From: F23-B02 sp963625685
GTDB taxonomy: Bacteria > Bacillota > Clostridia > Oscillospirales > Oscillospiraceae
Direction of reading: 5' to 3'
Assembly: GCA_963625685.1 (NCBI GenBank)
Contig: CAVFTR010000002.1
Coordinates: forward strand, 1-64,000
DNA: 64,000 nucleotides
The translations under genes were made by a program, and so were the position numbers. The notes below the pieces were generated by a model that was not told where the DNA came from, did not search any database, and saw only the letters and a list, made by a program, of their open reading frames with translations. Within the stretch, counting starts at the first letter, position 1. Each line of letters starts with the position of its first letter. Positions 41,916 to 50,833 of the stretch are shown in pieces.

Positions 41916-43796
41916 ATGCAGAATGCAATGGACAAATTGGAGCGACTGCTCTCTCTCGGCGGCACGAAAAAGGATATCGCGCTGCTCATTATATCGGGCG
42001 CTGCGCTCATCGTCAGCATATTCGGACTCATACCGCTGCCGTTTGACGCGGCCTGGGTCGCGATCGTGCTCTGCGGCCTGCCGATAGTTATGGAGGCGCT
42101 CATAGGACTCGTCACCGCCTTTGATATCAAGGCCGATGTGCTCGTTTCGATGGCGCTCGTCGCCTCGGTGTGCATCGGCGAGGACTTTGCCGCGGGCGAG
42201 GTCGCGTTTATAATGCAGCTCGGAGCGCTGCTGGAGGAGCTGACGGTCGCGAAGGCGAGGGCGGGCATCGAAAAGCTCGTCCGGCTCACGCCGCAGACGG
42301 CGCGCGTCATATCCGGCGGCGGAGAGAGGCTCGTCCCCGCCGGGCAGGTGCGGGTCGGCGATATCCTGCGCGTTCTGCCGGGCGAGACGATACCCGTCGA
42401 CGGCGTCATCGTCTCCGGCCGGACCTCGGTAGATCAGGCGGTCATGACGGGCGAGTCGCTGCCGGTGGACAAGGGCGGCGGCGACGAAGTGTTCTCGGGC
42501 ACGGTCAACCAGTTCGGAGCCTTTGAGATGCGCGCGGTGAAGGTCGGCGAGGACAGCTCGATACAGCGCATGATACGGCTCGTGCAGTCGACCGACGCGG
42601 GCAAGGCGAAGATAGTCGGTCTTGCCGACCGCTGGGCGACCTGGATCGTCATAATTGCGGTCAGCGCCGCGGTCATAACATGGGCAGTAACGGGCGAGAT
42701 CATCCGCGCTGTGACCATACTTGTCGTGTTCTGCCCCTGCGCGCTCGTGCTCGCAACGCCGACGGCGATCATGGCCGCCATCGGCAACGCTACAAAGCAC
42801 GGCTTTCTCGTGCGCGAGGGCGACGCGCTCGAGCGCCTTGCCGGCGTGAGGCTGATCTGCTTTGACAAGACCGGCACGCTGACCTGCGGCGTCCCCGAGG
42901 TCGTGAGCGTGCGCAGCTTCCGCAGCGACGTGTCCGACAATGAGCTGTACGGCCTGTGCGCCGCCGCCGAGCGGCTTTCAGAGCACCCCCTCGGCAAGGC
43001 GGTAACGCGCTGCTTTAAGCGTGATACCGGCGCAGAGCCTGCCGCGCCGGACGATTTTTCCATGGTGCCCGGCCGCGGCGTCGAGGCAAAGACCGGCGGC
43101 AGGAGCGTCCTTGCGGGTAACGCGCAGATGCTCCTTGAGCACGGCGTGAGCCTGCCGGAGGATGCCGGGACGGAGGCCGGACGCTTTCTCTCGAAGGGCT
43201 GCACCGTCATTTACGCCGCTCTTGACGGTGACTTTTCCGGCTTCATCGCCCTGTCGGATGCCGTGCGCAGGGAAAGCGCCGCCATGATCGGCAGCCTCGC
43301 CTCGCTCGGGGTCCGGCCCGTGCTGCTGACCGGCGACAGGGAGAACGCGGCGGCAGCGATAGCCGCGCAGCTGCACATATCTCAGCTGCACTCGGACTGC
43401 CGCCCCGAGGATAAGCTGAGCTTTATCCGTGAGCGCAGTCAGGCCGGAGAGGGCGTGTGCATGATCGGCGACGGCGTGAACGACGCGCCGGCGCTCAAGG
43501 CCGCCGACGTCGGCATCGCGATGGGCGGCGTGGGCAGCGATATCGCGGTGGACGCCGCGGACATCGTGCTCGTAGACGACAGGGTAGAGCAGCTGCCGCA
43601 TCTTATCGCGCTGTCAAAGCACATGATGACGACGATAAAGCTCAACATGAGCTTTTCCATGGGGCTTAACTTTCTGGCGATAACGCTTGCCATCATCGGC
43701 AGCATCGACCCCGTCGTCGGTGCGCTGATACACAACGCGGGCTCGGTGCTCGTTATAACAAATTCGGCATTTTTATTGAACTGGAGGAAAAAATAA
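41916..43796 (+). CDS. Heavy-metal P1B-type ATPase without N-terminal metal-binding domain
   Basis: 626 residues. Motifs: TGES (dephosphorylation), CPCALVLATPTA in the ion-channel helix, DKTGTLTCG with the phosphorylated Asp, SEHPLG, and GDGVNDAPAL. No HMA domain precedes helix 1. The last helices read NMSFSMGLNFLAI and LIHNAGSVLVITNSAFLL, unlike the YN and MxxSS signatures of Cu+ ATPases. A Zn/Cd-type or unassigned group is possible although the regulator is CsoR-like. ATG at 41916 follows AAGGAGG. Confidence 0.88.
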   Translation: MQNAMDKLERLLSLGGTKKDIALLIISGAALIVSIFGLIPLPFDAAWVAIVLCGLPIVMEALIGLVTAFDIKADVLVSMALVASVCIGEDFAAGEVAFIMQLGALLEELTVAKARAGIEKLVRLTPQTARVISGGGERLVPAGQVRVGDILRVLPGETIPVDGVIVSGRTSVDQAVMTGESLPVDKGGGDEVFSGTVNQFGAFEMRAVKVGEDSSIQRMIRLVQSTDAGKAKIVGLADRWATWIVIIAVSAAVITWAVTGEIIRAVTILVVFCPCALVLATPTAIMAAIGNATKHGFLVREGDALERLAGVRLICFDKTGTLTCGVPEVVSVRSFRSDVSDNELYGLCAAAERLSEHPLGKAVTRCFKRDTGAEPAAPDDFSMVPGRGVEAKTGGRSVLAGNAQMLLEHGVSLPEDAGTEAGRFLSKGCTVIYAALDGDFSGFIALSDAVRRESAAMIGSLASLGVRPVLLTGDRENAAAAIAAQLHISQLHSDCRPEDKLSFIRERSQAGEGVCMIGDGVNDAPALKAADVGIAMGGVGSDIAVDAADIVLVDDRVEQLPHLIALSKHMMTTIKLNMSFSMGLNFLAITLAIIGSIDPVVGALIHNAGSVLVITNSAFLLNWRKK

Positions 43797-43975
43797 TGGC
43801 AGTCAGGATCATAGGAACAATAATCGGCGCGCTGATTCTCATTGCGGGTCTGTACTATCTCAAGGCGGACAAGGACGACGCGGAGTCAAGGAAGATATAC
43901 ACCGTCGTAAGCATTGCCGGCGGCTTGATATTTGCCGTGATGCTCGCTCTCACGATACTTGCGGCCAAGGGCTGA
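43796..43975 (+). CDS. Small two-helix membrane protein (59 residues)
   Basis: ATG at 43796 overlaps the ATPase stop (TAATG) and follows GGAGGA, so it is translationally coupled. Residues 4-22 (RIIGTIIGALILIAGLYYL) and 37-57 (a GGLIFAVMLALTIL segment) are hydrophobic helices; the loop is charged (KADKDDAESRK). It may be a regulatory peptide or accessory subunit of the ATPase, as small proteins are for other P-type pumps. No family is recognised. Confidence 0.7.
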   Translation: MAVRIIGTIIGALILIAGLYYLKADKDDAESRKIYTVVSIAGGLIFAVMLALTILAAKG

Positions 43976-44262
43976 AAAAAAGCTCCCCCATCGGGGAGCT
44001 TTTTTTCAGCGTGTCAAAAAAGTCTGCGACTTTTTTGCACGCTTCAAAAACGCCACATTTTTTGTGAAGCTCAAGCTTCACAAAAAATCTCGCTACGCTC
44101 GTCAAAAAGCCTGATAGCTCAGGCGTTTTTGATGGCTATGATCCAACTCGAGGCGGGCCTTGCCCCCTCGAACTCCCCCGCTGCGCGGTTATCTTTACAC
44201 AGCAGCGTAGGTTTTTTTGACAGCCTGGAAAAAAGCTCCCCCATCGGGGAGCTTTTTTTTCA
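43976..44262. repeat. Hairpin-rich intergenic block with duplicated terminator
   Basis: AAAAAAAGCTCCCCCATCGGGGAGCTTTTTTT occurs twice (43976-44006 and 44231-44262). Between them are a perfect hairpin TTTTTTGTGAAGCT-CA-AGCTTCACAAAAAA (about 44058-44087), AAAAAGTCTGCGACTTTTTT (about 44018-44036) and GCCTGATAGCTCAGGCGTTTTT (about 44108-44130). I see no gene. It looks like accumulated repeats between convergent genes. Confidence 0.65.
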
Positions 44263-44271
44263 TATAGGCTG

Positions 44272-45594
44272 TCAGAACGCGACGTGCTTGAACAGCGCGA
44301 CGCAGCAGAGGATGAGCGCGAGCGGGACGTAGACATAGCGGCCCATGCAGTACCAGAGCTCGCCGCGGCGCCTGATTGCGCCCGTGTTCACGGCGCTCAT
44401 GAGCTCGCTTTTTTTCATAACATAGAACCATGACGCCGCGCCGAGCGTTGCGCCGATGGGTATGATGTAGATCGAGACGAGATCCATCCACGGCCCCCAC
44501 TTGGAGATAGGCTCCATGCCGAGGCCGAAGCCCAGACACAACACGCAGAGGATCGCGAGCACCGCCGTGCGGCTGAGCCCGGGGAACTTATGCATCAGCG
44601 ACTCCGCGACGGCCTCGAACATGTTCTGCAGGGAGCTCACTCCGGCGAAGATCATCGCGACGTAGAGGATTACGGCAAACAGTCTGCCGAGAGGCAGGTC
44701 CTGTAATATGGCCGGCAGCGTGACGAACAGCAGGCTCGGCCCCGCGCCGACGTCCTGCCCGTAGGCAAAGCAGGCGGGGATGATGACGAGCGCGGCCACG
44801 ACGGCGGCTATCGTGTCAAACAGCGCGGTGTGCTGCGCGACGTCGACGACGTCCTCGCCGTCGGAAAGGTACGCGCCGTAAACTATCATGCCGCTGCCCG
44901 TGACCGACAGCGAGAAAAAGGCCTGCCCCATCGCCCATATCCAGATCATCGGATCGCACAGCGCCTCCCAGCGCGGCGTGAACATGAACCTATAGCCCTC
45001 CGCGGCGCCGGGAAGGAATGCCACGCGGACCGCCAGCACGATGAAAATGAGGAAAAACAGCGGCATCATGACCTTGTTGGTCTTTTCGATGCTGTGCGCG
45101 CCGAAATAGAGCGTCAGCAGCGTACCGGCCACGACGATGACGTGAAACGGCACGACCGAGTACGGAGTTGAGGAAAACTCGCCGAACCACGCGGCGGCGT
45201 CGGCCGTCATGAGCGTTCCGGCGAGGGAATCAAACAGCGCCTTGAGTATGTAGGTCACTATAACGGCATAGCCGATGGCGATGCACAGCGAGCCCGCCAG
45301 CGGGAGCCAGCCGAGTATGCCTCCGACCCTGCCGGCAGCCCTGCCGCGCGTCGCCCAGGCGCTTTCGTATGCGCCCAGCGTGCCCGTGCGCGCGCGCCTG
45401 CCCATGGCAAACTCCGCGGGCAGGCCGACATAGCTGAAGATGAACACGAACAGCAGGTATATCAGCAAAAACGCGCCGCCGCCGTTCGAGCCGAGCTTGT
45501 TCGGGAAGCCCCAGACGTTGGCCATGCCTACCGCAGAGCCGACCGAGGCGAGGATAAAGCCCCAGCGGCTCGCAAAATTCTTTGTTTTTTTCAT
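44272..45594 (-). CDS. Sodium-dependent transporter of the NSS (SNF) family
   Basis: 440 residues, about 11 membrane helices. The first helix has the family signature WGFILASVGSAVGMANVWGFP with an unwound Na+/substrate region, and GSNGGGAFLLIYLLFVFIF follows. It would take up an amino acid or related small molecule with Na+. The gene is alone on its strand; the long minus-strand 3' end is closed by the shared terminator near 44231-44262. Substrate not predictable. Confidence 0.92.
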   Translation of the reverse strand: MKKTKNFASRWGFILASVGSAVGMANVWGFPNKLGSNGGGAFLLIYLLFVFIFSYVGLPAEFAMGRRARTGTLGAYESAWATRGRAAGRVGGILGWLPLAGSLCIAIGYAVIVTYILKALFDSLAGTLMTADAAAWFGEFSSTPYSVVPFHVIVVAGTLLTLYFGAHSIEKTNKVMMPLFFLIFIVLAVRVAFLPGAAEGYRFMFTPRWEALCDPMIWIWAMGQAFFSLSVTGSGMIVYGAYLSDGEDVVDVAQHTALFDTIAAVVAALVIIPACFAYGQDVGAGPSLLFVTLPAILQDLPLGRLFAVILYVAMIFAGVSSLQNMFEAVAESLMHKFPGLSRTAVLAILCVLCLGFGLGMEPISKWGPWMDLVSIYIIPIGATLGAASWFYVMKKSELMSAVNTGAIRRRGELWYCMGRYVYVPLALILCCVALFKHVAF

Positions 45595-45720
45595 TGCAGC
45601 TCTCTCCTGATAAAATGACCCCGATCCCGGGGGACTTTTTCATTTTAACGCAGCAAAGCAGAAAAGGCAAATGACGAAAAAACACATGGATATGAATTTT
45701 GCTAATATCACAAAAAATTA

Positions 45721-45774
45721 TTGACAAACGATAATTTGCAAGCTATAGTGAAATTATCGAAAAACGATAATTTC
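45721..45774 (+). promoter_or_regulatory. Promoter with CGATAATTT operator
   Basis: TTGACA (45721-45726), 17 bases, TATAGT (45744-45749). A perfect inverted repeat GAAATTATCG-AAAAA-CGATAATTTC (45750-45774) follows, and a third half-site CGATAATTT lies at 45729-45737 in the spacer. The target is the membrane-protein/Xre unit, likely self-regulated. Confidence 0.7.
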
Positions 45775-45788
45775 AGGAGGACCGAACG

Positions 45789-46715
45789 ATGAATAGAAAG
45801 AAGCTGTATACGATTCTTGCGGCAGAGAGCGTTTTTCTGATCATACTGTGCGTGCTGACGCAAAAGCTGCCGGATTCGTTTACGTCGATCTTCAATTTTC
45901 CCTTTGAGCAGATAGGCGCGGGACTGCTTGCTGTCCACGAAACGGGCAGCACCGGCGCAGGGATAGCCTGTGCGCTGTGGGTGGTGCTGTCGCTGTTGCC
46001 CGTGATCCCTGCCGTGCGCGGCAGCGGAAAAGCGCCGGTCGAGCGGGCGCTTATCGTGCTTTTTGCTCTGTCTGTTTCCGCAACGCTCTATGTCATGATG
46101 AATCCGTGGAGCATGGCGACGCCGTATGACGACAACGGCGGCTTTACAAAGCTGACATTCAGCATAACGACGTGGTCGGTGCTGGCCCTGTATCTTGTCG
46201 TGCACGTTGTCCGTCTGCTGCGCGAGGGCGACAGAGATAAGCTCGCGGGCTATTTCAATACGGCGCTGTACGCGCTTGCGATGCTGTGCGCGGCTTATAT
46301 CGTGCTGTACGGCGTGAGCACGATCCAGCTCGCCGGCACGCTGGGCTTCAGCGGCACTGACTTTCTGTTTGCTCTGCTGACCTTTGCAGTCAAGGAGCTG
46401 CCGTATGCCCTGAATATCGTGATAGTGATTTACGTCGGCGAGTTCATGGACGCGGCATGGAGCGGCGACGCGGCATTTCTTACGCAGAAGGCGGAGCGTC
46501 TGACCAGGATGTGCTGCTCGACGCTCATTGCAACGGCGGCGCTGACGGCGGGCTTCAACATTTTGCAGGCCCTGTTCTCAATGCTGCTGACACAGGTCGG
46601 CACGAGACTGCAAATACCCGTTTTCAGCATCGCGTTTACGCTGTTTGCCCTGCTTCTCACGCGCATCATCGTCGAAAACCGCAAGCTGCGCGACGATAAC
46701 GAGCTTTTCATCTGA
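45789..46715 (+). CDS. Integral membrane protein, function unknown
   Basis: 308 residues with about eight hydrophobic segments (first one YTILAAESVFLIILCVL). No transport or enzyme motif is recognised. It is followed after 8 bases by a small Xre regulator; pairing of a multi-helix membrane protein with such a regulator is common in Firmicutes (DUF2975-type units), but this protein is larger than DUF2975. A role in stress or peptide resistance would be a guess. Confidence 0.65.
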   Translation: MNRKKLYTILAAESVFLIILCVLTQKLPDSFTSIFNFPFEQIGAGLLAVHETGSTGAGIACALWVVLSLLPVIPAVRGSGKAPVERALIVLFALSVSATLYVMMNPWSMATPYDDNGGFTKLTFSITTWSVLALYLVVHVVRLLREGDRDKLAGYFNTALYALAMLCAAYIVLYGVSTIQLAGTLGFSGTDFLFALLTFAVKELPYALNIVIVIYVGEFMDAAWSGDAAFLTQKAERLTRMCCSTLIATAALTAGFNILQALFSMLLTQVGTRLQIPVFSIAFTLFALLLTRIIVENRKLRDDNELFI

Positions 46716-46723
46716 GGTGCAAA

Positions 46724-46942
46724 ATGGCGATACGGGTACATCTTGAGGATGTTCTGAAGCAGCGCGGCATGACCTCAAAGGAGCTGTGCGCGCTCATAGG
46801 GATAACGGAGGCAAACCTCTCGATCCTGCGCAGCGGCAGGGCAAAGGGCATAAGATTTGCAACGATAAACAGGATATGCTACCACCTCGGCTGCGACGTG
46901 GGCGATATTTTGAAATTTGACGGCGTATTGGAGGACGAGTGA
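46724..46942 (+). CDS. Small Xre-family regulator (Cro/YozG-like)
   Basis: 72 residues, single helix-turn-helix (LEDVLKQRGMTSKELCALIG, ITEANLSILRSG) with the typical tail CYHLGCDVGDILKFD. GAGGTG precedes the ATG. It is the likely binder of the CGATAATTT repeats upstream of its operon. Confidence 0.85.
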   Translation: MAIRVHLEDVLKQRGMTSKELCALIGITEANLSILRSGRAKGIRFATINRICYHLGCDVGDILKFDGVLEDE

Positions 46943-46944
46943 AG

Positions 46945-47421
46945 ATGACGTATACCTATAAATATGCCTCGCCGCTGGGCGATATCCTGCTCGCGGCAAA
47001 TGACAACGGGCTCACGGGCCTGTGGTTTTACGGCGCGAAGTTCTTTGCCGAGGGACTGGAAACCGAGCGCGAGGAAAAGCTCACGCCGGTGCTCGAACAG
47101 GCGCTGCGCTGGCTCGATATATACTTCTCCGGCTCCGAGCCCGGCTTTACGCCGCCTCTGGAGCTGCGCGGCTCGCCCTTTCGCCGCCGCGTGTGGGCCG
47201 AGCTCATGAGGATACCCTACGGCGGGACCGTCAGCTACGGCGGGATAGCCAAGGCGCTCGGCGTGAACAGCGCGCAGGCCGTCGGCGGGGCGGTGGGGCA
47301 TAACCCGATAGGCATCATCGTGCCCTGCCACCGCGTCCTCGGAGCGGACGGCAGCCTGACGGGCTACGCCGCAGGCACGGACAAAAAAATATTTCTTCTC
47401 GAGCTTGAAAATTTAAAATGA
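46945..47421 (+). CDS. ogt: Methylated-DNA--protein-cysteine methyltransferase
   Basis: 158 residues, O6-alkylguanine DNA repair protein. The suicide acceptor Cys is in IIVPCHRVLG, with GTVSYGGIAKALG and AVGGAVGHNPIG before it. A GTG at 46939 overlaps the previous stop, while the ATG at 46945 is better spaced from GGAGG; either could be used. It takes alkyl groups from guanine in a one-time reaction. It is co-transcribed with the Xre gene. Confidence 0.93.
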   Translation: MTYTYKYASPLGDILLAANDNGLTGLWFYGAKFFAEGLETEREEKLTPVLEQALRWLDIYFSGSEPGFTPPLELRGSPFRRRVWAELMRIPYGGTVSYGGIAKALGVNSAQAVGGAVGHNPIGIIVPCHRVLGADGSLTGYAAGTDKKIFLLELENLK

Positions 47422-47431
47422 AAATCGAAAT

Positions 47432-47466
47432 GAGAAAAAACCGCTTTTTTAAGGCGGTTTTTTCTC
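47432..47466 (+). terminator. Rho-independent terminator
   Basis: GAGAAAAAACCGC-TTTTTTAA-GGCGGTTTTTTCTC with T-run; ends the ogt transcript. Confidence 0.85.
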
Positions 47467-47528
47467 ATTTTAGGACACCTGTGAAAAAGCTTCACACTTT
47501 GCGCATTCTGCGAAGGCACAGGCACGGC

Positions 47529-47553
47529 TCTAAACCTTATAATATGGTTTAGA
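47529..47553 (+). promoter_or_regulatory. Promoter with inverted repeat over the -10
   Basis: TATAAT (47538-47543) lies inside TCTAAACC-TTATAATAT-GGTTTAGA (8-bp arms). The -35 is poor (GGCACA), so an activator, or repression by a dimeric protein such as the TetR regulator at 54.4 kb, is plausible. Confidence 0.55.
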
Positions 47554-47583
47554 TACAAAAATAACGAATTGGGGGATCACGTT

Positions 47584-50403
47584 ATGAATAACAAGGCGCC
47601 TGATTTCACTCCTAAGGAGTGGGAAATGATGAAGGATTATATGGAAAATTCGTCAAAGGAGCCGAGGCAGAATCTCATCGAGTTTATAAGCCATGTCGAT
47701 CCTGCCTTTGCGCAGATGGGCATGAATTCGGGAGCTTATTTCATGCTCGACAGGCTGCTGAGCGACGAGCAGATAGAGATAGCCAGCTGTCTTACGCTCC
47801 GCAAGGCGACATACATCGACGAGCTTGCAGAAATGGCCGGAAAAAGCGTTGAGTACACCGCTAAAATCGCCGATGAGCTGTGCAGGATAGGCGTGCTTAT
47901 CTACAGACCCGACGAAAAGGGCGTGGACCGCGTGGAGCTTCCGATCTTTGTCGTGGGTATGTTAGAGCAGCTTATGCTCGGCGGACTTGACTGCGACCAG
48001 TATAAAAATTATCCCGAGCTCGCGGTGGGCTTTGTAAAGCAGACCGAGGTCATGGCGACAGGAAACGGAATACTGCTGCCGATGGCAAACCACGGCGTTC
48101 ACCGTCCCGTGCCGATAGAAAGTGCCCTGAAAAACGAGACGCATGTCGAGTCGTGGGAAAATCTCCGGCACCTTATCGACAATAACGCCAACGGCAGCTA
48201 TGCGATAATGGAGTGCATCTGCCGCAAGATAAGAAAGCAGTACGGAGAGCTGGGCAACGACCCCGATATATGCTGGTGCATGCCGCTGGGCTATTACGCC
48301 GATTATCTCGTGCGCACAGGCAAGGCAAAGCGAGTCACACGCGAGGAATACATGGAGCGTTTAAAGCTTGCCGACGAGCGCGGCTATGTCCACAACGTGT
48401 GCAACCATGAGGGCGCGGAGAGCATCGAGTATGTCTGCAACTGCGACTATGAAAGCTGCATGTCGCTGCGCGTTTCCATGTACACCTGCGCGTACAATAT
48501 GCAGAAATCGAACTTTGTAGCCAATGTCGATACGGACAAATGCGTTGCCTGCGGAAGCTGCGTCGAAAAATGTCCGGCAAATGCCGTGAAGCTCGGTCAG
48601 AAGCTGCCGCAGAAGCATAAGACGGAATACGCGAGCGTCGAGCTTCCCACTACGCTGAATGTGCTCAAGTGGGATAAGTCGAGATACAATGTCGATTATC
48701 TTACCACGCGCAAGAATGTCCAGCCGGAGACCGGCACGGCTCCCTGCAAGACCGAATGCCCCGCGCATATCGCCGTTCAGGGCTACCTGCGCATGGCCGC
48801 TCAGGGGCGCTACCGTGAAGCCCTTGAGCTCATCAAAAAGGAAAACCCGCTGCCGGCAGTCTGCGGAACCATCTGCAATCGCCGCTGCGAAAAGGTGTGC
48901 ACCCGCGGTGATGTCGATGCTCCCGTCTCCATCGACGAGGTGAAAAAGTTCATTGCCTACCGCGAGATGAGCGAAAAGGAGCGCTATATCCCCAAAAAGG
49001 TACGCACGGATGGCAAAAGGCTCGCCGTTATCGGCGCAGGTCCCGCGGGACTGAGCTGCGCGTACTATCTTGCCGTAGAAGGTCACAGCGTCACGGTGTT
49101 CGATAAAAATGCCGCCCCGGGCGGTATGCTCAGGTACGGAATTCCTTCCTTCCGGCTTGAAAAGGACATCGTTGACGCTGAGATCGAGGTGCTGAGAGCT
49201 CTCGGCGTTGAATTCAAATGCGGTATCGAGGTCGGCAGGGATATAAGCATCGACGCTCTGCGCAAGGAGGGCTATAAGGGCTTCTTCCTCGCCATCGGCG
49301 CGCAGAAGTCTGCAAAGCTGCGCATATCCGGCGAGGAGCTCGGCGGAGTTTACGGCGGCGTTGACTTCCTGCGCGGGGTAAACAGCGGCGAGACACCGGA
49401 TATAGGCAAAAATGTCATCGTCGTAGGCGGCGGCAATGTCGCGCTTGACGTTGCGCGCACGGCGCGCCGCTGCGGAGCGGAGAGCGTTACGGTCGTGTAC
49501 CGCCGCAGCGAAAGCGAGATGCCCGCCGATAAGGCCGAGGTCGAAGAAGCCCGCGCCGAGGGCGTGGAGTTTAAATTCCTGTGTGCACCCGTGCAGGCAC
49601 TCGGCGAGGGCAGGGCAAGCGCTCTCAGGGTCGAGCGGATGCAGCTCGGCGAGCCCGACGAAAAGGGCAGAAGAAAGCCTGTGGGCACGGGCGTATTCGA
49701 CGAGCTTGCAGCCGACAGCGTTATCGCCGCCGTCGGTCAGACCGTGGATTGGGGAGGCCTCGACACCGGAATGCTCCAGAAGGATAGCAAAAACCTCGCC
49801 AGAGCCGACAGCTTAACCTATCAGAGCGCACAGCCGGATATCTTCGTCGCGGGCGACGTGCTCACGGGACCCAAGTTCGCCATCGACGCTATCGCCGGCG
49901 GCAAGCAGGCGGCCATATCCCTGCACCGCTACGCATGGGACAATAACCTCGTCGTCGGGCGCGACAGGCGCGAGTATAAATTTATCGACAAGGACAATGT
50001 CGGTGCTCTGAGCTATGATAATGCAAGCCGCCAGATCCCGCCCGTTGATGTCTCGAAGAAGCTCACCATGCGCGACGAGCGCGGAGTGTTTACCGAGGAG
50101 CAGGTCAAGGCCGAGACTGCACGCTGCCTGAAATGCGGCGCGGCTCACGTTGACGAGAACCGCTGCATCGGCTGCGGCGTGTGCACCACCCGCTGCAAAT
50201 TCGATGCCATAACCCTGCACAAGAAATATAACGAGCTCCCCGTGCCGAACGAGGAGCTCAGGAGAGATGTTGGGCGCGAGGTCGTGCGCCGCATCGACGC
50301 GGCCTATGCAGGAAAGCCTGTCACGAAGAGGCTTATGAAGCTTGCCGTCAAGCAGAAGGCAAAGCCCAAAAAGCTTCGCGCCGCCGAGCCGAGGAAGTGG
50401 TGA
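47584..50403 (+). CDS. Multi-domain FAD/Fe-S NAD(P) oxidoreductase (GltD-like)
   Basis: 939 residues. Residues 1-270 are winged-helix-like plus a Cys-rich region. A ferredoxin motif CVACGSCVEKCPANA lies near 320. A GltD-type Fe-S domain (CKTECPAHIAVQGYLRMA; CGTICNRRCEKVCTRG) is at 390-460. The FAD site RLAVIGAGPAGLSCAYYLA is near 482 and the NAD(P) site VIVVGGGNVALDVARTARRC near 618. A last ferredoxin motif CIGCGVCTTRCKFDA is near 870. It is first in an operon with HgdB-type proteins, so it probably supplies low-potential electrons to them. ATG at 47584 follows GGGGGA. Confidence 0.85.
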   Translation: MNNKAPDFTPKEWEMMKDYMENSSKEPRQNLIEFISHVDPAFAQMGMNSGAYFMLDRLLSDEQIEIASCLTLRKATYIDELAEMAGKSVEYTAKIADELCRIGVLIYRPDEKGVDRVELPIFVVGMLEQLMLGGLDCDQYKNYPELAVGFVKQTEVMATGNGILLPMANHGVHRPVPIESALKNETHVESWENLRHLIDNNANGSYAIMECICRKIRKQYGELGNDPDICWCMPLGYYADYLVRTGKAKRVTREEYMERLKLADERGYVHNVCNHEGAESIEYVCNCDYESCMSLRVSMYTCAYNMQKSNFVANVDTDKCVACGSCVEKCPANAVKLGQKLPQKHKTEYASVELPTTLNVLKWDKSRYNVDYLTTRKNVQPETGTAPCKTECPAHIAVQGYLRMAAQGRYREALELIKKENPLPAVCGTICNRRCEKVCTRGDVDAPVSIDEVKKFIAYREMSEKERYIPKKVRTDGKRLAVIGAGPAGLSCAYYLAVEGHSVTVFDKNAAPGGMLRYGIPSFRLEKDIVDAEIEVLRALGVEFKCGIEVGRDISIDALRKEGYKGFFLAIGAQKSAKLRISGEELGGVYGGVDFLRGVNSGETPDIGKNVIVVGGGNVALDVARTARRCGAESVTVVYRRSESEMPADKAEVEEARAEGVEFKFLCAPVQALGEGRASALRVERMQLGEPDEKGRRKPVGTGVFDELAADSVIAAVGQTVDWGGLDTGMLQKDSKNLARADSLTYQSAQPDIFVAGDVLTGPKFAIDAIAGGKQAAISLHRYAWDNNLVVGRDRREYKFIDKDNVGALSYDNASRQIPPVDVSKKLTMRDERGVFTEEQVKAETARCLKCGAAHVDENRCIGCGVCTTRCKFDAITLHKKYNELPVPNEELRRDVGREVVRRIDAAYAGKPVTKRLMKLAVKQKAKPKKLRAAEPRKW

Positions 50404-50404
50404 T

Positions 50405-50746
50405 ATGCACGAGCTGGGTCTGCTCACGCAGATGGCGGAAACGGTGACCGCCGCCGCAGAGGAAAACGGTATAGAAAGGGTCTGCGGCATCGTCCTTGAG
50501 GTGGGCGAGGCATCGGGCGCACTGCCGTATGTTTTCGAGGAATATTTCCCGATGGTGCAGGAGAGCTATCCTGTGCTCGCCGATGCCTCGCTTGAGCTTC
50601 TGAGCGTCAAGAGCCGCGCTCTGTGTGCAGGGTGCAGCGCCGTGTACGACCTTGTGAAAAACGAGGGCAGGTGCCCGCGCTGCGGCGAGAGAGCAAAGAC
50701 CGTCCTCAGCGGCACCGATATCATCGTAAAGCAGATACTGTATTGA
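50405..50746 (+). CDS. hypA: HypA-like nickel/zinc metallochaperone
   Basis: 113 residues with the N-terminal nickel ligand signature MHELGLLTQM and the zinc site CAGC..CPRC (residues 77-98), as in HypA/HybF. HypA normally helps deliver nickel to NiFe hydrogenase with HypB; no HypB or hydrogenase gene is in the window. It starts 1 base after the oxidoreductase stop, so its role is tied to this operon, which is unexpected. Confidence 0.88.
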   Translation: MHELGLLTQMAETVTAAAEENGIERVCGIVLEVGEASGALPYVFEEYFPMVQESYPVLADASLELLSVKSRALCAGCSAVYDLVKNEGRCPRCGERAKTVLSGTDIIVKQILY

Positions 50747-50833
50747 AATGACTGAATGAAATGTTCTCAGCTAAACCGGCAAGCGTAATTTGCCGAAAGC
50801 ATATTAAACACAAAGTAAAGGAAGGGGAAAAAC

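Noticed and set aside
44000..44230. CRISPR-like repeats between the two identical terminators
   Set aside because: Only two copies, hairpin content differs, and no regular spacer length.
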